From the NCBI RefSeq assembly GCF_031085175.1, contig NZ_JAVHUY010000010.1, positions 172,390 through 236,389 on the forward strand: a stretch of DNA of 64,000 bases. The letters run 5' to 3'. The stretch is from Phytohabitans maris (GTDB taxonomy: Bacteria > Actinomycetota > Actinomycetes > Mycobacteriales > Micromonosporaceae). The notes beneath the pieces were generated by a model that was given only the letters and a program-made list of their open reading frames with translations, had not been told where the DNA came from and made no database searches. The position numbers and the translations under genes were made by a program. This document shows, piece by piece, positions 1 through 8,414 of the stretch; within the stretch, counting starts at the first letter, position 1; each line of letters opens with the position of its first letter.

Positions 1-1
1 G

Positions 2-343
2 GCGATCGCGTTTCCGGCGATCCTGATCCTCACGTTCGCCTCGATCCAGGTGGGCGCGTGGTTCCTGGCCCGCGCGGTGGCGCTCAACGCGGCGCAGGTC
101 GCGGTCAGCTCCACCCGAACGCTCAACGGCGTCTCGCCGGAGGCGGGCGAAGGCCAGGCGAGCGACTTCATCGCCGACACCGGCGGATGGCTGGTCGGCT
201 GGGACGTACAGGTGGCCCGCGACGACGACCAGGTCACGGCGACGGTGACCGGGAGCGTGGTGTCGGTGATCCCCGGCATCGACTGGACGGTCAGCCAGAC
301 CGCCCGCGGCCCGGTGGAGCGCTTCGTCGAGGAGTCGCCATGA
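2..343 (+). CDS. TadE-like pilus assembly protein (5' partial)
   Basis: The frame is open from base 2 and lacks its true start. The visible N-terminus is a hydrophobic stretch (FPAILILTFASIQVGAWF) followed by a helical region rich in Ala and small residues. This is the layout of TadE/TadG minor pseudopilins, which have one N-terminal transmembrane helix and an extracytoplasmic body. It overlaps the next gene by 4 bases (ATGA), so the two are translationally coupled. It is presumably the tail of a tad/flp pilus operon lying to the left. Family assignment rests on architecture and neighbours, because the processing site is missing. Confidence 0.75.
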   Translation, partial: AIAFPAILILTFASIQVGAWFLARAVALNAAQVAVSSTRTLNGVSPEAGEGQASDFIADTGGWLVGWDVQVARDDDQVTATVTGSVVSVIPGIDWTVSQTARGPVERFVEESP

Positions 344-813
344 CGCCGGCCGACCGCGGCTCTGCTGGCCGCGCATCCCAGGCGCCCGGTGCGATCCGGA
401 CCCGGGGCTCGGTGTCGGTCGAGATCGCCATCCTCGCGCCGGCGTTCCTCATGTTGATCGTGCTGGCGGCGGTGGCCGGCCGCACCGCGATCGCGCAGAA
501 CGCGGTCGACCTGGCCGCGCACGAGGCCGCCCGCACCGCGTCGCTGGCCCGTACCGCGCCGGCCGCGGAGACCGACGGCGAGGCCGCGGCCAACGCGACC
601 CTCGCCGCGCAGGGGCTGGACTGCGGCGACAGCCTGGAGGTGGCGGTCGACACCAGCGGGTTCGGGGCAGAGCTGGGTGAGCCGGCCACGGTTACCGCCA
701 CGGTGAGCTGCACAGTCTCCTTCGCCGACCTGGTCATGCCGGGCGTACCGGGCGCCAAGACGGTCGTGGCCACCTACGTCTCGCCGCTCGACCGCTACCG
801 GAGCCGCGGATGA
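340..813 (+). CDS. TadE-like family protein
   Basis: This 157-residue protein starts at an ATG that overlaps the preceding stop. A short basic N-terminus (residues 1-32) is followed by the motif GSVSVEIAILAPAFLMLIVL. The E in VEIAILAPAF is the conserved glutamate of the TadE signature, and the helix continues to about residue 55. A helical segment with HEAARTASLA and a beta-rich C-terminus with two cysteines follow. These proteins are minor pilins of the Flp/Tad type IVc pilus, inserted in the membrane and assembled outside. It sits in a run of four coupled genes (3' partner overlaps by 4 bases). Confidence 0.85.
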   Translation: MTPADRGSAGRASQAPGAIRTRGSVSVEIAILAPAFLMLIVLAAVAGRTAIAQNAVDLAAHEAARTASLARTAPAAETDGEAAANATLAAQGLDCGDSLEVAVDTSGFGAELGEPATVTATVSCTVSFADLVMPGVPGAKTVVATYVSPLDRYRSRG

Positions 814-1241
814 GGGCGCGGCTTCGGGACGACGGGCGGGTCAGCATCTTCCTGGCGATCGCGCTCGCCGGCATGCTCATGGTCATCGGCCTGGCGTACG
901 ACGGCGCCGGCCAGCTCGGGGCCCTCCAGCGCGCACACAACCTCGCCGCCGAGGCGGCCCGCGCGGGTGGCCAGGCGATCGACCGGGCGCAGGCGATCGA
1001 GGGCGGCCCCACCCAGATCGACCAGGCCGGGGCGGTCGCCGCCGTCGACGCCTACCGGGCGGCCGCCGGGGTGGGTGGGCCGCCGCCGACGTTCTCCACC
1101 GGCCCGGACGGCGAGCCGCTGATCCAGGTCGAGGTCTCCGTCACGTACGACAACAAGTTTCTCGATGTCTTCGGTTTCTCCGACACCAGTACGGTGACCG
1201 GCACTGCCACGGCGGTGCTGCTCACCACGCCCGACGAGTAA
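810..1241 (+). CDS. TadG-related pilus assembly protein
   Basis: This 143-residue protein starts at an ATG overlapping the previous stop. The N-terminus RDDGRVSIFLAIALAGMLMVIGLAYDG contains one transmembrane helix (about residues 10-30) with the G-x-V-x-x-F start typical of the putative Flp pilus-assembly TadE/G-like family. An Ala-rich helical segment (AHNLAAEAARAGGQAID) then resembles the pseudopilin body. The stop codon runs directly into the AGGAGG ribosome-binding site of the next gene, so the four genes form one transcription unit. Its likely role is a minor component of a Tad pilus in the envelope; the exact function is not known. Confidence 0.8.
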   Translation: MRARLRDDGRVSIFLAIALAGMLMVIGLAYDGAGQLGALQRAHNLAAEAARAGGQAIDRAQAIEGGPTQIDQAGAVAAVDAYRAAAGVGGPPPTFSTGPDGEPLIQVEVSVTYDNKFLDVFGFSDTSTVTGTATAVLLTTPDE

Positions 1242-1253
1242 GGAGGCGGTGCC

Positions 1254-2324
1254 GTGCGTCTGCGACAGGTTGTCAAGGGCCTGGGTGCGCTCGTCATCCT
1301 CATTGGACTGTTGGTGGGCGCGCCGGTCGCGCTGGCCGTGTTCGCCGGCAACCCGCTGCCCGACCACGTGCCCGCCCTCTCCGAGATCGGCGACGCGCTC
1401 ACCACCCGCGACGACGGGCAGCTCTTCCTGCGCGCCCTGGCGGTGGTGGGTTGGCTGGGCTGGGCCACGTTCGCGCTGTCGGTGCTGGTGGAGATCCCGG
1501 CCCGGGCGCTGCGCATCCCGGTGCCCCGGCTGCCCGGCATGCGGCGCCAGCAGCGCATGGCGGCGGCCCTGATCGGTGGCGTCGCGCTGATCATCGGGGC
1601 GAGCCCGGCGATGGCCTCCGCCGCCGCGACCGCGCCCCCCACCTCGTACGCCGCGGCGCCCTACACACCGGCGACGGTCTCCGCCCCTGCCGCCGCGGCC
1701 TGGGAGCGCACCGCCGCGGCCGCCGCCGACGAGGATCCGGTGCCGGTCTACCGGGTCGAGCGCGGCGACTACCTGGGCCACATCGCCGACCGGTACCTCG
1801 GGGAGTTCGACCGCTATCCGGAGCTGGCCAAGCTCAACAAGCTCCGCGATCCCGACCTGATCCGGCCGGGACAGATGCTGCACATGCCGGAGGGCGCGGC
1901 CGACGGCGGGGTACGCCGGCACGCGACCGGCCTCGTCTCGGTGCCTCCCCCGCCAGCTGCGGAGAAGCCGGCTCCCCCACCGGCGGCCGGCGGTGCGGAA
2001 AAGCCGGACGGGACGGAAAAGCCGGACGGCGCGGATGCGGGCCAGACGCCGAGCCCGCTGCCCGGTGGAGGCGGCTCGGAGACGCGGCGCCCCGCCACCG
2101 AGGAGCCGGCAGTGCCGTACGTCCCGCCGCCGCCCACGGTGCAGGACGGCGACGACGCCCGCGAGCCGGTGCACGCGGGTGAGGCCCGGCCGGGCGAGAA
2201 GGAACGGCTCAACCTGCCGCTCGCGGTCACCGCCGTGCTGACGGCGGCGAGCCTGGTCGGCGCCCAGATCGGCGTGCTGCTCGGCCTGCGCGACAAACGC
2301 CGCCAACGCACGCGCCGCCCCTAG
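1254..2324 (+). CDS. LysM-domain membrane protein of the Tad locus
   Basis: The start is GTG at 1254, with AGGAGG 7 bases upstream. The 356-residue protein has transmembrane helices at about 10-30, 62-80 and 104-124, then a Pro/Ala-rich linker. A LysM-like domain follows at about 165-212 (VYRVERGDYLGHIADRYL ... IRPGQMLHMP), then a long Pro/Glu/Gly-rich linker and a last helix at about 322-342 with a basic cytosolic tail. LysM domains bind peptidoglycan sugars, so the protein could tether the Tad apparatus to the wall. Similar LysM membrane proteins are commonly found beside tad genes in actinomycetes. It ends the operon. Confidence 0.8.
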   Translation: MRLRQVVKGLGALVILIGLLVGAPVALAVFAGNPLPDHVPALSEIGDALTTRDDGQLFLRALAVVGWLGWATFALSVLVEIPARALRIPVPRLPGMRRQQRMAAALIGGVALIIGASPAMASAAATAPPTSYAAAPYTPATVSAPAAAAWERTAAAAADEDPVPVYRVERGDYLGHIADRYLGEFDRYPELAKLNKLRDPDLIRPGQMLHMPEGAADGGVRRHATGLVSVPPPPAAEKPAPPPAAGGAEKPDGTEKPDGADAGQTPSPLPGGGGSETRRPATEEPAVPYVPPPPTVQDGDDAREPVHAGEARPGEKERLNLPLAVTAVLTAASLVGAQIGVLLGLRDKRRQRTRRP

Positions 2325-2361
2325 CCCCCGCTGCCGCCCCCGCGCTGCCGCGCCCCACGGA

Positions 2362-2423
2362 GTTGATCAGGGAGTTCGCGGGCGTGCCGGTCGGCGTGTC
2401 GCTCCATCAAGTCCCTGATCAAC
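2362..2423. terminator. Inverted repeat between convergent genes, candidate bidirectional terminator
   Basis: A perfect 12-base inverted repeat (GTTGATCAGGGA at 2362-2373 and its complement at 2412-2423) encloses 38 bases. It lies between the convergent LysM gene and the DUF1707 gene. No U-tract is visible, so it may be a bidirectional stem or a REP-like element rather than a classic terminator. Confidence 0.4.
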
Positions 2424-2443
2424 CGCAGGAGGGTGGGGAGGGC

Positions 2444-2884
2444 TCAGCGGCGCAGCGGGCGGCGGGTCTGGGCCTCCAGCACCGCGCGCACCGGGATGAC
2501 GTGGCCCAGCAGGCCCACGCCCCAGCCGAGGATGGGCCAGACCGGCCAGAAGTACCAGGCGCCGCTGCTCATGCCGACGGCCGCCCAGATGCCGAGCATG
2601 AGGAGCGAGCCTGCGATGTATGCCGCGACGTGTGCCCGCATCCCGAGCCGGGCGCCGGCGGCTTGCCGCTCGCGGCGGCGGTCACGGGCCCGGCTCCGCA
2701 CCCAGGCCGCGGGCAGGTCGGCGACGAGCGCCTCGAGCTCGCCCCGGGTGCGTGCGGCATATGCCGCCGTGGACCGCTCGCCGAACTCCCCGGTCTCCAG
2801 GTAACCCGCCGCGAGGGCGTCACCCAGCAGCGCGGCCACCGACTCCCGCTGCGCGGTGCCGACACGTTCAAGTTCGCTAGCCAT
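2444..2884 (-). CDS. DUF1707 and 2TM domain protein
   Basis: The 146-residue protein starts at the ATG at 2884 (MASELERVGTAQRESV). A longer upstream frame exists but is low-complexity. Residues about 5-60 match the actinobacterial DUF1707 pattern: R/E-x-V-x-x-LGDALAAGYL-x-x-x-EF-x-ER, then AARTRGELEALVADLP. Residues about 85-130 form a pair of membrane helices with the WPILGWGVGLLGH motif of 2TM domains. DUF1707 is a small N-terminal domain of membrane proteins, sometimes suggested to bind DNA or membrane partners; its function is not established. A TTGACA box lies about 30 bases upstream and may be the -35 element. Confidence 0.85.
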   Translation of the reverse strand: MASELERVGTAQRESVAALLGDALAAGYLETGEFGERSTAAYAARTRGELEALVADLPAAWVRSRARDRRRERQAAGARLGMRAHVAAYIAGSLLMLGIWAAVGMSSGAWYFWPVWPILGWGVGLLGHVIPVRAVLEAQTRRPLRR

Positions 2885-3151
2885 GACGTCTACGGTGCCA
2901 CCCAGTCTTGTCACTGTCAAGATGTGGGCCCGGCAAAGCACGGCCGCGCACGCCAAGGCCTCTCGGCAGGGCGCAGCGCACGCGGCCCCAGGAGGCGTCG
3001 CGGCAAGGCGCGGCCCACCGCGTGCCAGCGCGTCACGGCAAAGCGCGGCGGATGCGAGTGCGGGGCGGTGCGCGGCGGGGTGCGGGGTGCGCGGGGTGCG
3101 GGGTGCGCGGGGTGCGGGGTGCGCCAAGGCTTCGCAGCAAAGCGCGAAGGC
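2885..3151. other. Low-complexity intergenic region
   Basis: These 267 bases are unusually G-rich and repetitive, with recurring GGCAAAGC/GCCAAGGC words and a tandem array (3075-3122). I see no convincing gene. Open frames crossing it on both strands are built of repeated Arg/Ala/Gly codons and have no ribosome-binding site. Confidence 0.6.
3075..3122. repeat. Tandem repeat, 3 x 16 bp
   Basis: Three perfect head-to-tail copies of GCGGGGTGCGGGGTGC occupy 3075-3090, 3091-3106 and 3107-3122. Each unit itself contains two GCGGGGT words. One strand is therefore a long G-rich run that could form a G-quadruplex. It lies upstream of the DUF1707 gene and downstream of the PAP2 gene. Confidence 0.9.
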
Positions 3152-3973
3152 TTAGAGCAGGACGCGGGAGAAGCTCGGCAGTGGCTGCCCCGGCAACCGG
3201 CCGGGGTATCTGGTGCGCAGGGCGAGCAGGCGGATCGCGCCCACCAGCAGGAGCCCGGCCACGATGCCGTCGAGCCAGTAGTGGTTGGCGGTGATCACCA
3301 CCACGCTCACGGTCAGCGCCGGATGTGCCAGCGCCAGCCACCGCCACCGGCTGGTGCCCACCCGGATCACCGCGATCGCCACGAGCAATGCCCAGCCGAC
3401 GTGCAGCGAGGGCATCGCGGCGAACTGGTTGGCCACCCCGTCGGTGCTGTTGTCCGGGTACGCCGAAGGGCCGGTGAGGATCATCGTGTCGACCATCCCG
3501 AAGCTGCTGACCAGCCGCGGGGGTGCGAGCGGGAAGATGACGTGCACGAAGAGCGCGGCCCCGGTGAGGAGCGCCATCTCGGTGCGCATGCGCAGGTAGT
3601 CGGGGCGGTGCCGGATCCAGAGCCACACCATCGCCGCGATCGTGCCGGGGAAATGGACGCCGACGTAATAGAGGTTGGCCAAGCGGGCCGTCCCTCCCCA
3701 GGAGAGCGCCCAGTGCTGGATCGCTGCCTCACTGGGCAGGCGAAGTGCCCGTTCGACCTCCCAAACCCAATCCGCATGGCGGAAAGCAACGCCCAATTGG
3801 CCGTCGGCAAGATGCCGGATGCCCTGGTAAATAACCATCATCGAGGCGATCAAGACCACCTCGATAACGAGTTCGCGTAGGCGTGCCGCTCGGGAGCGAC
3901 CCGGCCCTGGCCTCACAGGTGGTGCTGTCTGTGGACCCGCGGCAGGCCGCGTGATCCCTTCCGTGACTGCCAT
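3152..3973 (-). CDS. PAP2-superfamily membrane phosphatase/transferase
   Basis: I chose the ATG at 3973 (MAVTEGITRP, 273 residues) because GGTGGGGGA lies about 7 bases upstream; an ATG at 3997 would add 8 residues. Five or six membrane helices are visible. The phosphatase signature is present: PSLHVGWAL (motif 2, catalytic His), NHYWLDGIVAG (motif 3, HYxxD), and a first basic motif within the first half. The spacing and the preceding Asp/Asn-rich segment fit the PAP2_3 group (inositol-phosphorylceramide-synthase-like), which moves or cleaves lipid phosphates at the membrane surface. The substrate is unknown. Confidence 0.85.
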   Translation of the reverse strand: MAVTEGITRPAAGPQTAPPVRPGPGRSRAARLRELVIEVVLIASMMVIYQGIRHLADGQLGVAFRHADWVWEVERALRLPSEAAIQHWALSWGGTARLANLYYVGVHFPGTIAAMVWLWIRHRPDYLRMRTEMALLTGAALFVHVIFPLAPPRLVSSFGMVDTMILTGPSAYPDNSTDGVANQFAAMPSLHVGWALLVAIAVIRVGTSRWRWLALAHPALTVSVVVITANHYWLDGIVAGLLLVGAIRLLALRTRYPGRLPGQPLPSFSRVLL

Positions 3974-4126
3974 CGCCGTCCCCCACCGAGATTTCATCCA
4001 CGGTTTACGCAATTCAACGCTAAGTGAAATCTCTATACCAGAACAGCGGTTATCCGTGTGACCCCACGCACAACGACACACCTCGAAGTCATCCGGTCCC
4101 CGATCGTAGAAGGGCCGGACAACGAT

Positions 4127-4156
4127 CAGGGCGCCTCGCCGAAGCGAGACGCCCTG
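4127..4156 (-). terminator. Rho-independent terminator of the ScyD-like gene
   Basis: A 13-base stem (CAGGGCGCCTCGC with GCGAGACGCCCTG, one mismatch) with a 4-base loop lies 20 bases past the stop of the minus-strand gene ending at 4176. Confidence 0.75.
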
Positions 4157-4175
4157 AAAGAGAAGGAGCCGCAGG

Positions 4176-5318
4176 TCAGGCGCGGATGCGCAGCACCTCG
4201 CCACCGCCCGCGACGATCGACTTGTTGGTGACGTAGATCGCGCCGTCGCCGCCGACCACGACGCCACCGGGAGCGGTCAGCCGTCCGGCCGCGAGTTCGG
4301 TCCGCTCGCCACCGCGCTTGTCGACGCGGATCAGTGCGCCGTTCGGGTCACCGGCGAGGAGCCCCTCCTTGGAGATCTGCAACACCAGCAGCCGGCCCCG
4401 CCGGTCGAAGGCGAGGTCGACGATGTTGGTGAACCCCGTCGCGTACACCGTGGGCGCCTTGCCCGGCACGATCCGCCACACCCGCGCGGCGCCCTTCTGG
4501 AACGGGAAGCCGGTCAGCTCGCCCACGTAGAGCGCGCCATCCGGGCCCCACGTCACGCTCGTCGGCACCGCCTGCATCGGGATCTGCGGCGGCAGGTCGG
4601 GGATCGGCGGCGCGGTGACCAGCCGGGCCGGGAAGGTCGCCACTGTGGACACCTTGCCGCGCTTGCCGACCCTGAGCAGGTCGTTGCCGCCCGCGTCCGT
4701 GGCGAACGCGCCGAACGGTGTGGCCAGGATCCCGTACGGGTTGGAGTCGACCGCACTGCCCGGGTCGCCTTGGTCGGGGTTCTTCCTCGCCTCGTACGCG
4801 TTGAGGTCCGCGATCGGCTTGACCGCGCCGGCCCGCACCCCCGGACGCAGGGCCACGACGTGGCCCATGAGTCGCCCGCCGGCGCCGAGGAGTTCGCGCG
4901 TCTCCAGGTTGAAGGCGCCGCCGATCGTGGCGACCAGGCCGGTGCCGGCCGGCGAGATGTCGTGCAGGCCGATCGCCGAGCCGCCGTCCTCGTTGGCGAG
5001 CGACGGCAGACCGGTGATCACGCGGTGCGGCTTCGCGTAGCGGTCGAGCCGTGGCGGGACCGCGGTCAGCGCCGCGCTGTCGCCGAGGCACTGCCGGTCA
5101 CCTTCCGGGCCGTCGATACAGGGGCCGTCCCCGCCCCGGCCGGCCTCCGCGACGTACAGCCAGCCGCCCTTGCCCACCGCGATCCCGCGTGGGTTGTCCA
5201 GGCCGCTGGCGATGACGGATACCGATGGCTTGCGCTCGGCGCCGATAGCGGCGGGCGCGCCGGTCAACACCAGCGCGGCGGCCACGGCGGCAGCCGCGAA
5301 AACGTGACCAAGCTTCAT
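4176..5318 (-). CDS. ScyD/ScyE-family secreted beta-propeller protein
   Basis: The 380-residue protein starts at the ATG at 5318 (MKLGHVFAAAAVAAALVL) and carries a clear Sec signal peptide ending near AIGA-ER. The mature part has repeated NHL-like strands: SVIASGLDNPRGIAVGKGGWLYVAEAG, then later VTWGPDGALYVGELTGFPF, VDLAFDRRGRLLVL and GGVVVGGDGAIYVTN. Together they form a six-bladed propeller of the ScyD/ScyE family. In cyanobacteria some members take part in scytonemin synthesis, but actinobacterial homologues have no known role. It is exported and stands as a single gene between two terminators. Confidence 0.85.
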   Translation of the reverse strand: MKLGHVFAAAAVAAALVLTGAPAAIGAERKPSVSVIASGLDNPRGIAVGKGGWLYVAEAGRGGDGPCIDGPEGDRQCLGDSAALTAVPPRLDRYAKPHRVITGLPSLANEDGGSAIGLHDISPAGTGLVATIGGAFNLETRELLGAGGRLMGHVVALRPGVRAGAVKPIADLNAYEARKNPDQGDPGSAVDSNPYGILATPFGAFATDAGGNDLLRVGKRGKVSTVATFPARLVTAPPIPDLPPQIPMQAVPTSVTWGPDGALYVGELTGFPFQKGAARVWRIVPGKAPTVYATGFTNIVDLAFDRRGRLLVLQISKEGLLAGDPNGALIRVDKRGGERTELAAGRLTAPGGVVVGGDGAIYVTNKSIVAGGGEVLRIRA

Positions 5319-5407
5319 GAACACCCCGTTTCTCGTGTACCGAACCAAGGTGCATCATGCTGTCTTCCGGTGATCAAGATGACGAAGATACCCGAATGGG
5401 TGAAAGG

Positions 5408-5458
5408 GGTTTGTGAGTGGCCGCCACTGTCCCGGCGGTGGCGGACCACCCACAAACC
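5408..5458 (-). terminator. Terminator hairpin after the GH13 gene
   Basis: A 20-21-base imperfect stem (GGTTTGTGAGTGGCCGCCAC paired with 5438-5458, one mismatch and one bulge) lies 10 bases beyond the stop of the glucosidase gene. Confidence 0.75.
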
Positions 5459-5468
5459 GCTCGAAGGC

Positions 5469-7070
5469 CTAGCTGTCGAGACGTAGCCAGGCCGCGGTGT
5501 CGACGGGCAGCGCGGCACCGTCCAGGGGGCCGCTCGCGAGCAGCACCTCGCCGTGCGCGGGCAGCGGCACGGCCGCCGCCGACAGGTTGAGCACACACGC
5601 GAAGCCAGCCTCGCGCGCGGCCTCGGGCTCCCGGGCGAAGGCGAGGACGCCGTCCGGCGCCGGCAACCAAACCATGCGGCCATCGCCGAGGGCAGGCTCC
5701 GCGCGCCGGATCCGCAACGCCTTCCGATAAAGCTCCAACATGGAGTACGGGTCACCGGACTGCGCCTGCACCGTGCGATCCTTCCAGTCCGGCGGTTGGG
5801 GGAGCCACGGTGCCGCCGCAGCGCCAGCCGGACTAAACCCGAATGGCGGCTCCATCCCGGACCACGGCAGCGGCACGCGGCAGCCGTCGCGACCGGGGTC
5901 GGTGTGTCCGGAGCGGTGCCACATCGGGTCCTGGCGCAGCTCGTACGGGATGTCCTCGACCTCCCAGAGCCCCAGCTCCTCGCCCTGGTAGACGTACGCC
6001 GAGCCGGGCAGCGCGAGCGTGAGCAGCGCCGCCGCCCGGGCCCGTACGCCGCCGAGCTGCAGGTCGGCCGCGACACCCTCACGCTTGCCGGCAAAGCTGA
6101 ACGAGCTGTCCACCCGCCCGTACCGGGTCACGTGGCGGGTGACGTCGTGGTTGGAGAGGACCCAGGTGGCCGCCGCCCCGACCGGCGCGTGCGCGCTCAG
6201 CGTCGCGTCCACGCACTCGCGCAGCGCCGCCGCGTCCCAGGGGCAGCAGAGAAAGTCGAAGTTGAAGGCGGTGTGCAGCTCGTCGGCCCGTAGGTAGTTG
6301 GTGAAGCGTTCCCGGTCGGGTAACCACACCTCGCCGATCAGGACCCGGTCGCCGGGGTAGCTGTCCGCGACCCGCCGCCACGAACGGTAGATGTCGTGCA
6401 CCCCGTCCTGGTCGGTGTACGCCTCGATGCCGTCGAGCGCCGGATCCTTTACCGGCAAGGCGGCCGAGTCGATGCGGATGCCGTCGACGCCACGGTCGAG
6501 CCAGAAGCGCAGGATGTCTTCGAACTCCGCGCGCACCCGCGGGTGGGCCCAGTTGAAGTCGGGCTGCTCCGGCGCGAACAGGTGCAGGTACCACTCGCCG
6601 TCGGCGACGCGGGTCCAGGCCGAGCCGCCAAAGATGGAGCGCAGGTCGGTCGGGGGCTGGTCACCGTTGGGGCCGCGACCGGGGCGAAACCAGAAGAGCT
6701 CCCGCTCCGGGCCGCCGGCCAGCGCCGCCTCGAACCACGGATGCGCGCTGGAGCAGTGGTTGGGGACGATGTCGATGATGATCCGGATGCCCCGCTCGTG
6801 CGCTTCCGCGATCAGCGCCTCGGCCTCGTCGAGCGTGCCGAAGACCGGGTCGATGTCGCGGAAGTCGGCCACGTCGTAGCCGGCGTCGGCCATGGGTGAC
6901 GGGTACCACGGGCTCAGCCACACCGCGTCCACACCGAGCTCGACCAGGTGGTCCAGGCGCGCCCGGATCCCCGCCAGGTCACCGATCCCGTCACCGTTTC
7001 CGTCGGCGAAGCTGCGCGGATAGACCTGGTAGATGACGGCGCCGCGCCACCAGTTGGCTGCTGTGGACAT
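5469..7070 (-). CDS. GH13 alpha-glucosidase / alpha-amylase family protein
   Basis: This 533-residue cytoplasmic enzyme has no signal peptide and starts at the ATG at 7070 with GAGG 6 bases upstream. The (beta/alpha)8 signatures are in order: DAVWLSPWYPSP (about 48-59), DIVPNH (100-105), GVDGIRIDSA with the nucleophile D201, LIGEVW with acid/base E247, and SNHDVTR with the transition-state Asp D309. The N-terminus WWRGAVIYQVYPRSF is typical of oligo-1,6-/alpha-glucosidases that cleave maltose-type oligosaccharides. A LacI regulator lies immediately upstream and probably controls it. The intergenic region holds a small palindrome (7229-7239). Exact linkage specificity cannot be read from sequence. 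Confidence 0.92.
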   Translation of the reverse strand: MSTAANWWRGAVIYQVYPRSFADGNGDGIGDLAGIRARLDHLVELGVDAVWLSPWYPSPMADAGYDVADFRDIDPVFGTLDEAEALIAEAHERGIRIIIDIVPNHCSSAHPWFEAALAGGPERELFWFRPGRGPNGDQPPTDLRSIFGGSAWTRVADGEWYLHLFAPEQPDFNWAHPRVRAEFEDILRFWLDRGVDGIRIDSAALPVKDPALDGIEAYTDQDGVHDIYRSWRRVADSYPGDRVLIGEVWLPDRERFTNYLRADELHTAFNFDFLCCPWDAAALRECVDATLSAHAPVGAAATWVLSNHDVTRHVTRYGRVDSSFSFAGKREGVAADLQLGGVRARAAALLTLALPGSAYVYQGEELGLWEVEDIPYELRQDPMWHRSGHTDPGRDGCRVPLPWSGMEPPFGFSPAGAAAAPWLPQPPDWKDRTVQAQSGDPYSMLELYRKALRIRRAEPALGDGRMVWLPAPDGVLAFAREPEAAREAGFACVLNLSAAAVPLPAHGEVLLASGPLDGAALPVDTAAWLRLDS

Positions 7071-7228
7071 TCGTTACCTCGACTCTGTCGTGGTGATCTT
7101 CCAGACTCGCCGCCTGCGGGGTTCGCGACGGACTCGCGCCCGGGGGTTCGCGCCTGCGGGTTCGCGCCTGCCAGGTTTCGTGACGACGACGATACAAAGC
7201 CAAACTTGAGTACGCAATAACTCGACTG

Positions 7229-7239
7229 CTTTCTGAAAG
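7229..7239. promoter_or_regulatory. Small palindrome, candidate LacI operator
   Basis: CTTTCTGAAAG is a short dyad about 160 bases upstream of the glucosidase start, in an AT-richer patch (7190-7255) that looks like the promoter region. LacI-family repressors bind dyads of this size. The assignment is by position only. Confidence 0.3.
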
Positions 7240-7264
7240 AAGCGCGACGTTGGGTAGAAACAAC

Positions 7265-7296
7265 CAGGGCGCCCCACTGGTTGGTGGGACGCCCTG
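7265..7296 (-). terminator. Terminator of the LacI-family gene
   Basis: A 13-base stem (CAGGGCGCCCCAC with GTGGGACGCCCTG, one mismatch) around a 6-base loop begins 22 bases past the stop of the regulator gene ending at 7318. Confidence 0.75.
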
Positions 7297-7317
7297 GTCA
7301 GGCTCGGGTTTGGCCGG

Positions 7318-8322
7318 TCAGCCCCTGGGTGCCGGGGCGGTCGAACCCCGGACGACGAGCTCCGGCTCGAAGAACAGCTCCTCGGGCGGCACCCCGACCC
7401 CCTCCATCTGCTGCACGAGCAGGTCGACGACCGACTGGCCCATCGCCTCGATCGGCTGCCGGACGGTGGTCAGCGGCGGGTCGGTGCAGGTCATGATCGC
7501 GGAGTCGTCGTAGCCGACGATCGACATCTCCTGCGGCACCCGCTTGCCCAGGCGGCGAACCGCCCGCACGGCGCCGAGGGCGAGCACGTCGCTGGCGCAG
7601 AGGATGCCGGTCACGCCCCGCTCGGCCAGCCGGGTGGCCGCCGGCCGCGCGCCCTCCATCGAAAAGCTCGCGCGCTCGACCTCGCAGGTCACGTCCGGGG
7701 TGCCCTTGGCGGCGGCCACGAGCGCGTCGAGCTTGCGGCGGGAGGGCACGTGGTCCTCCGGGCCGAGCAGCGCGCCGACCTTCTGGTGGCCGAGCGACAC
7801 CAGATGCGCGAACGCCTGCTCCACCGCCACCGCGTCGTCCGTCGAGACGCTCGGGAAGCCCAGCCCCTCGACACCCGCGTTGACAAGTACCGCCGGCAGC
7901 CCCCGCTCGCGGAGCGTGCGGTAGTGGTCGTGCGGCGCATCGGCCATCGCGTAATTGCCGCCGGCGAAGATCACGCCGGACACCTGGTGCTCCAGCAGCA
8001 TCTCCAGGAAGTCGGTCTCGGAGACACCGCCGATCGTACGGGCGCAGAGGATCGGCGAGAGGCTGCGCTGCACCAGCGCCCCGGTCACCGCCTCGGCCAG
8101 CGCCGGAAAGATCGGGTTTTGCAGCTCGGGCAGGACCAGGCCGACCAGCCGGGCACGCTCGCCGCGCAGCTTGGACGGGCGCTCGTAGCCGAGCACGTCG
8201 AGCGCGGTCAGCACCGCGGCCCGGGTCGCCTCGGACACGCCCTCGCGGCCGTTGAGCACGCGGCTCACGGTGGCCTCGCTGACCCCCGCCTTCTTGGCGA
8301 CCTCGGTAAGGCGTCGTGTCAC
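7318..8322 (-). CDS. LacI-family transcriptional regulator
   Basis: The start is GTG at 8322, preceded by GGAGA 6 bases upstream; it gives 334 residues. The N-terminal HTH reads RRLTEVAKKAGVSEATVSRVLNG and is followed by the hinge helix (VLTALDVLGYERPSKLR). A periplasmic-binding-like effector domain fills residues about 60-330, with LVGLVLPELQNPIFPAL and SIVGYDDSAIMTCTDPPLTTVRQP. Family members repress sugar-use genes and are released by a sugar. Here the target is probably the GH13 glucosidase gene downstream and the gene itself. A CTTGCAG word lies in its own promoter region. Confidence 0.92.
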   Translation of the reverse strand: MTRRLTEVAKKAGVSEATVSRVLNGREGVSEATRAAVLTALDVLGYERPSKLRGERARLVGLVLPELQNPIFPALAEAVTGALVQRSLSPILCARTIGGVSETDFLEMLLEHQVSGVIFAGGNYAMADAPHDHYRTLRERGLPAVLVNAGVEGLGFPSVSTDDAVAVEQAFAHLVSLGHQKVGALLGPEDHVPSRRKLDALVAAAKGTPDVTCEVERASFSMEGARPAATRLAERGVTGILCASDVLALGAVRAVRRLGKRVPQEMSIVGYDDSAIMTCTDPPLTTVRQPIEAMGQSVVDLLVQQMEGVGVPPEELFFEPELVVRGSTAPAPRG

Positions 8323-8414
8323 GGTGTCTCCGCGCCAGCTCTGTCGCTCACGGCGAAATCGTACGGCAGCGCGCTGCAAGAACTGACACCGCTGACCAGC
8401 CCGCTGGCGATTTC

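Noticed and set aside
2444..3127. Longer 227-residue version of the DUF1707 protein
   Set aside because: The extra 81 N-terminal residues come from the low-complexity region and have no ribosome-binding site; the ATG at 2884 matches the family start.
2363..3880. 505-residue plus-strand open frame across DUF1707 and PAP2 genes
   Set aside because: It is antisense to two clear genes and its composition is Arg/Gly/His without a domain. It is a high-GC shadow.
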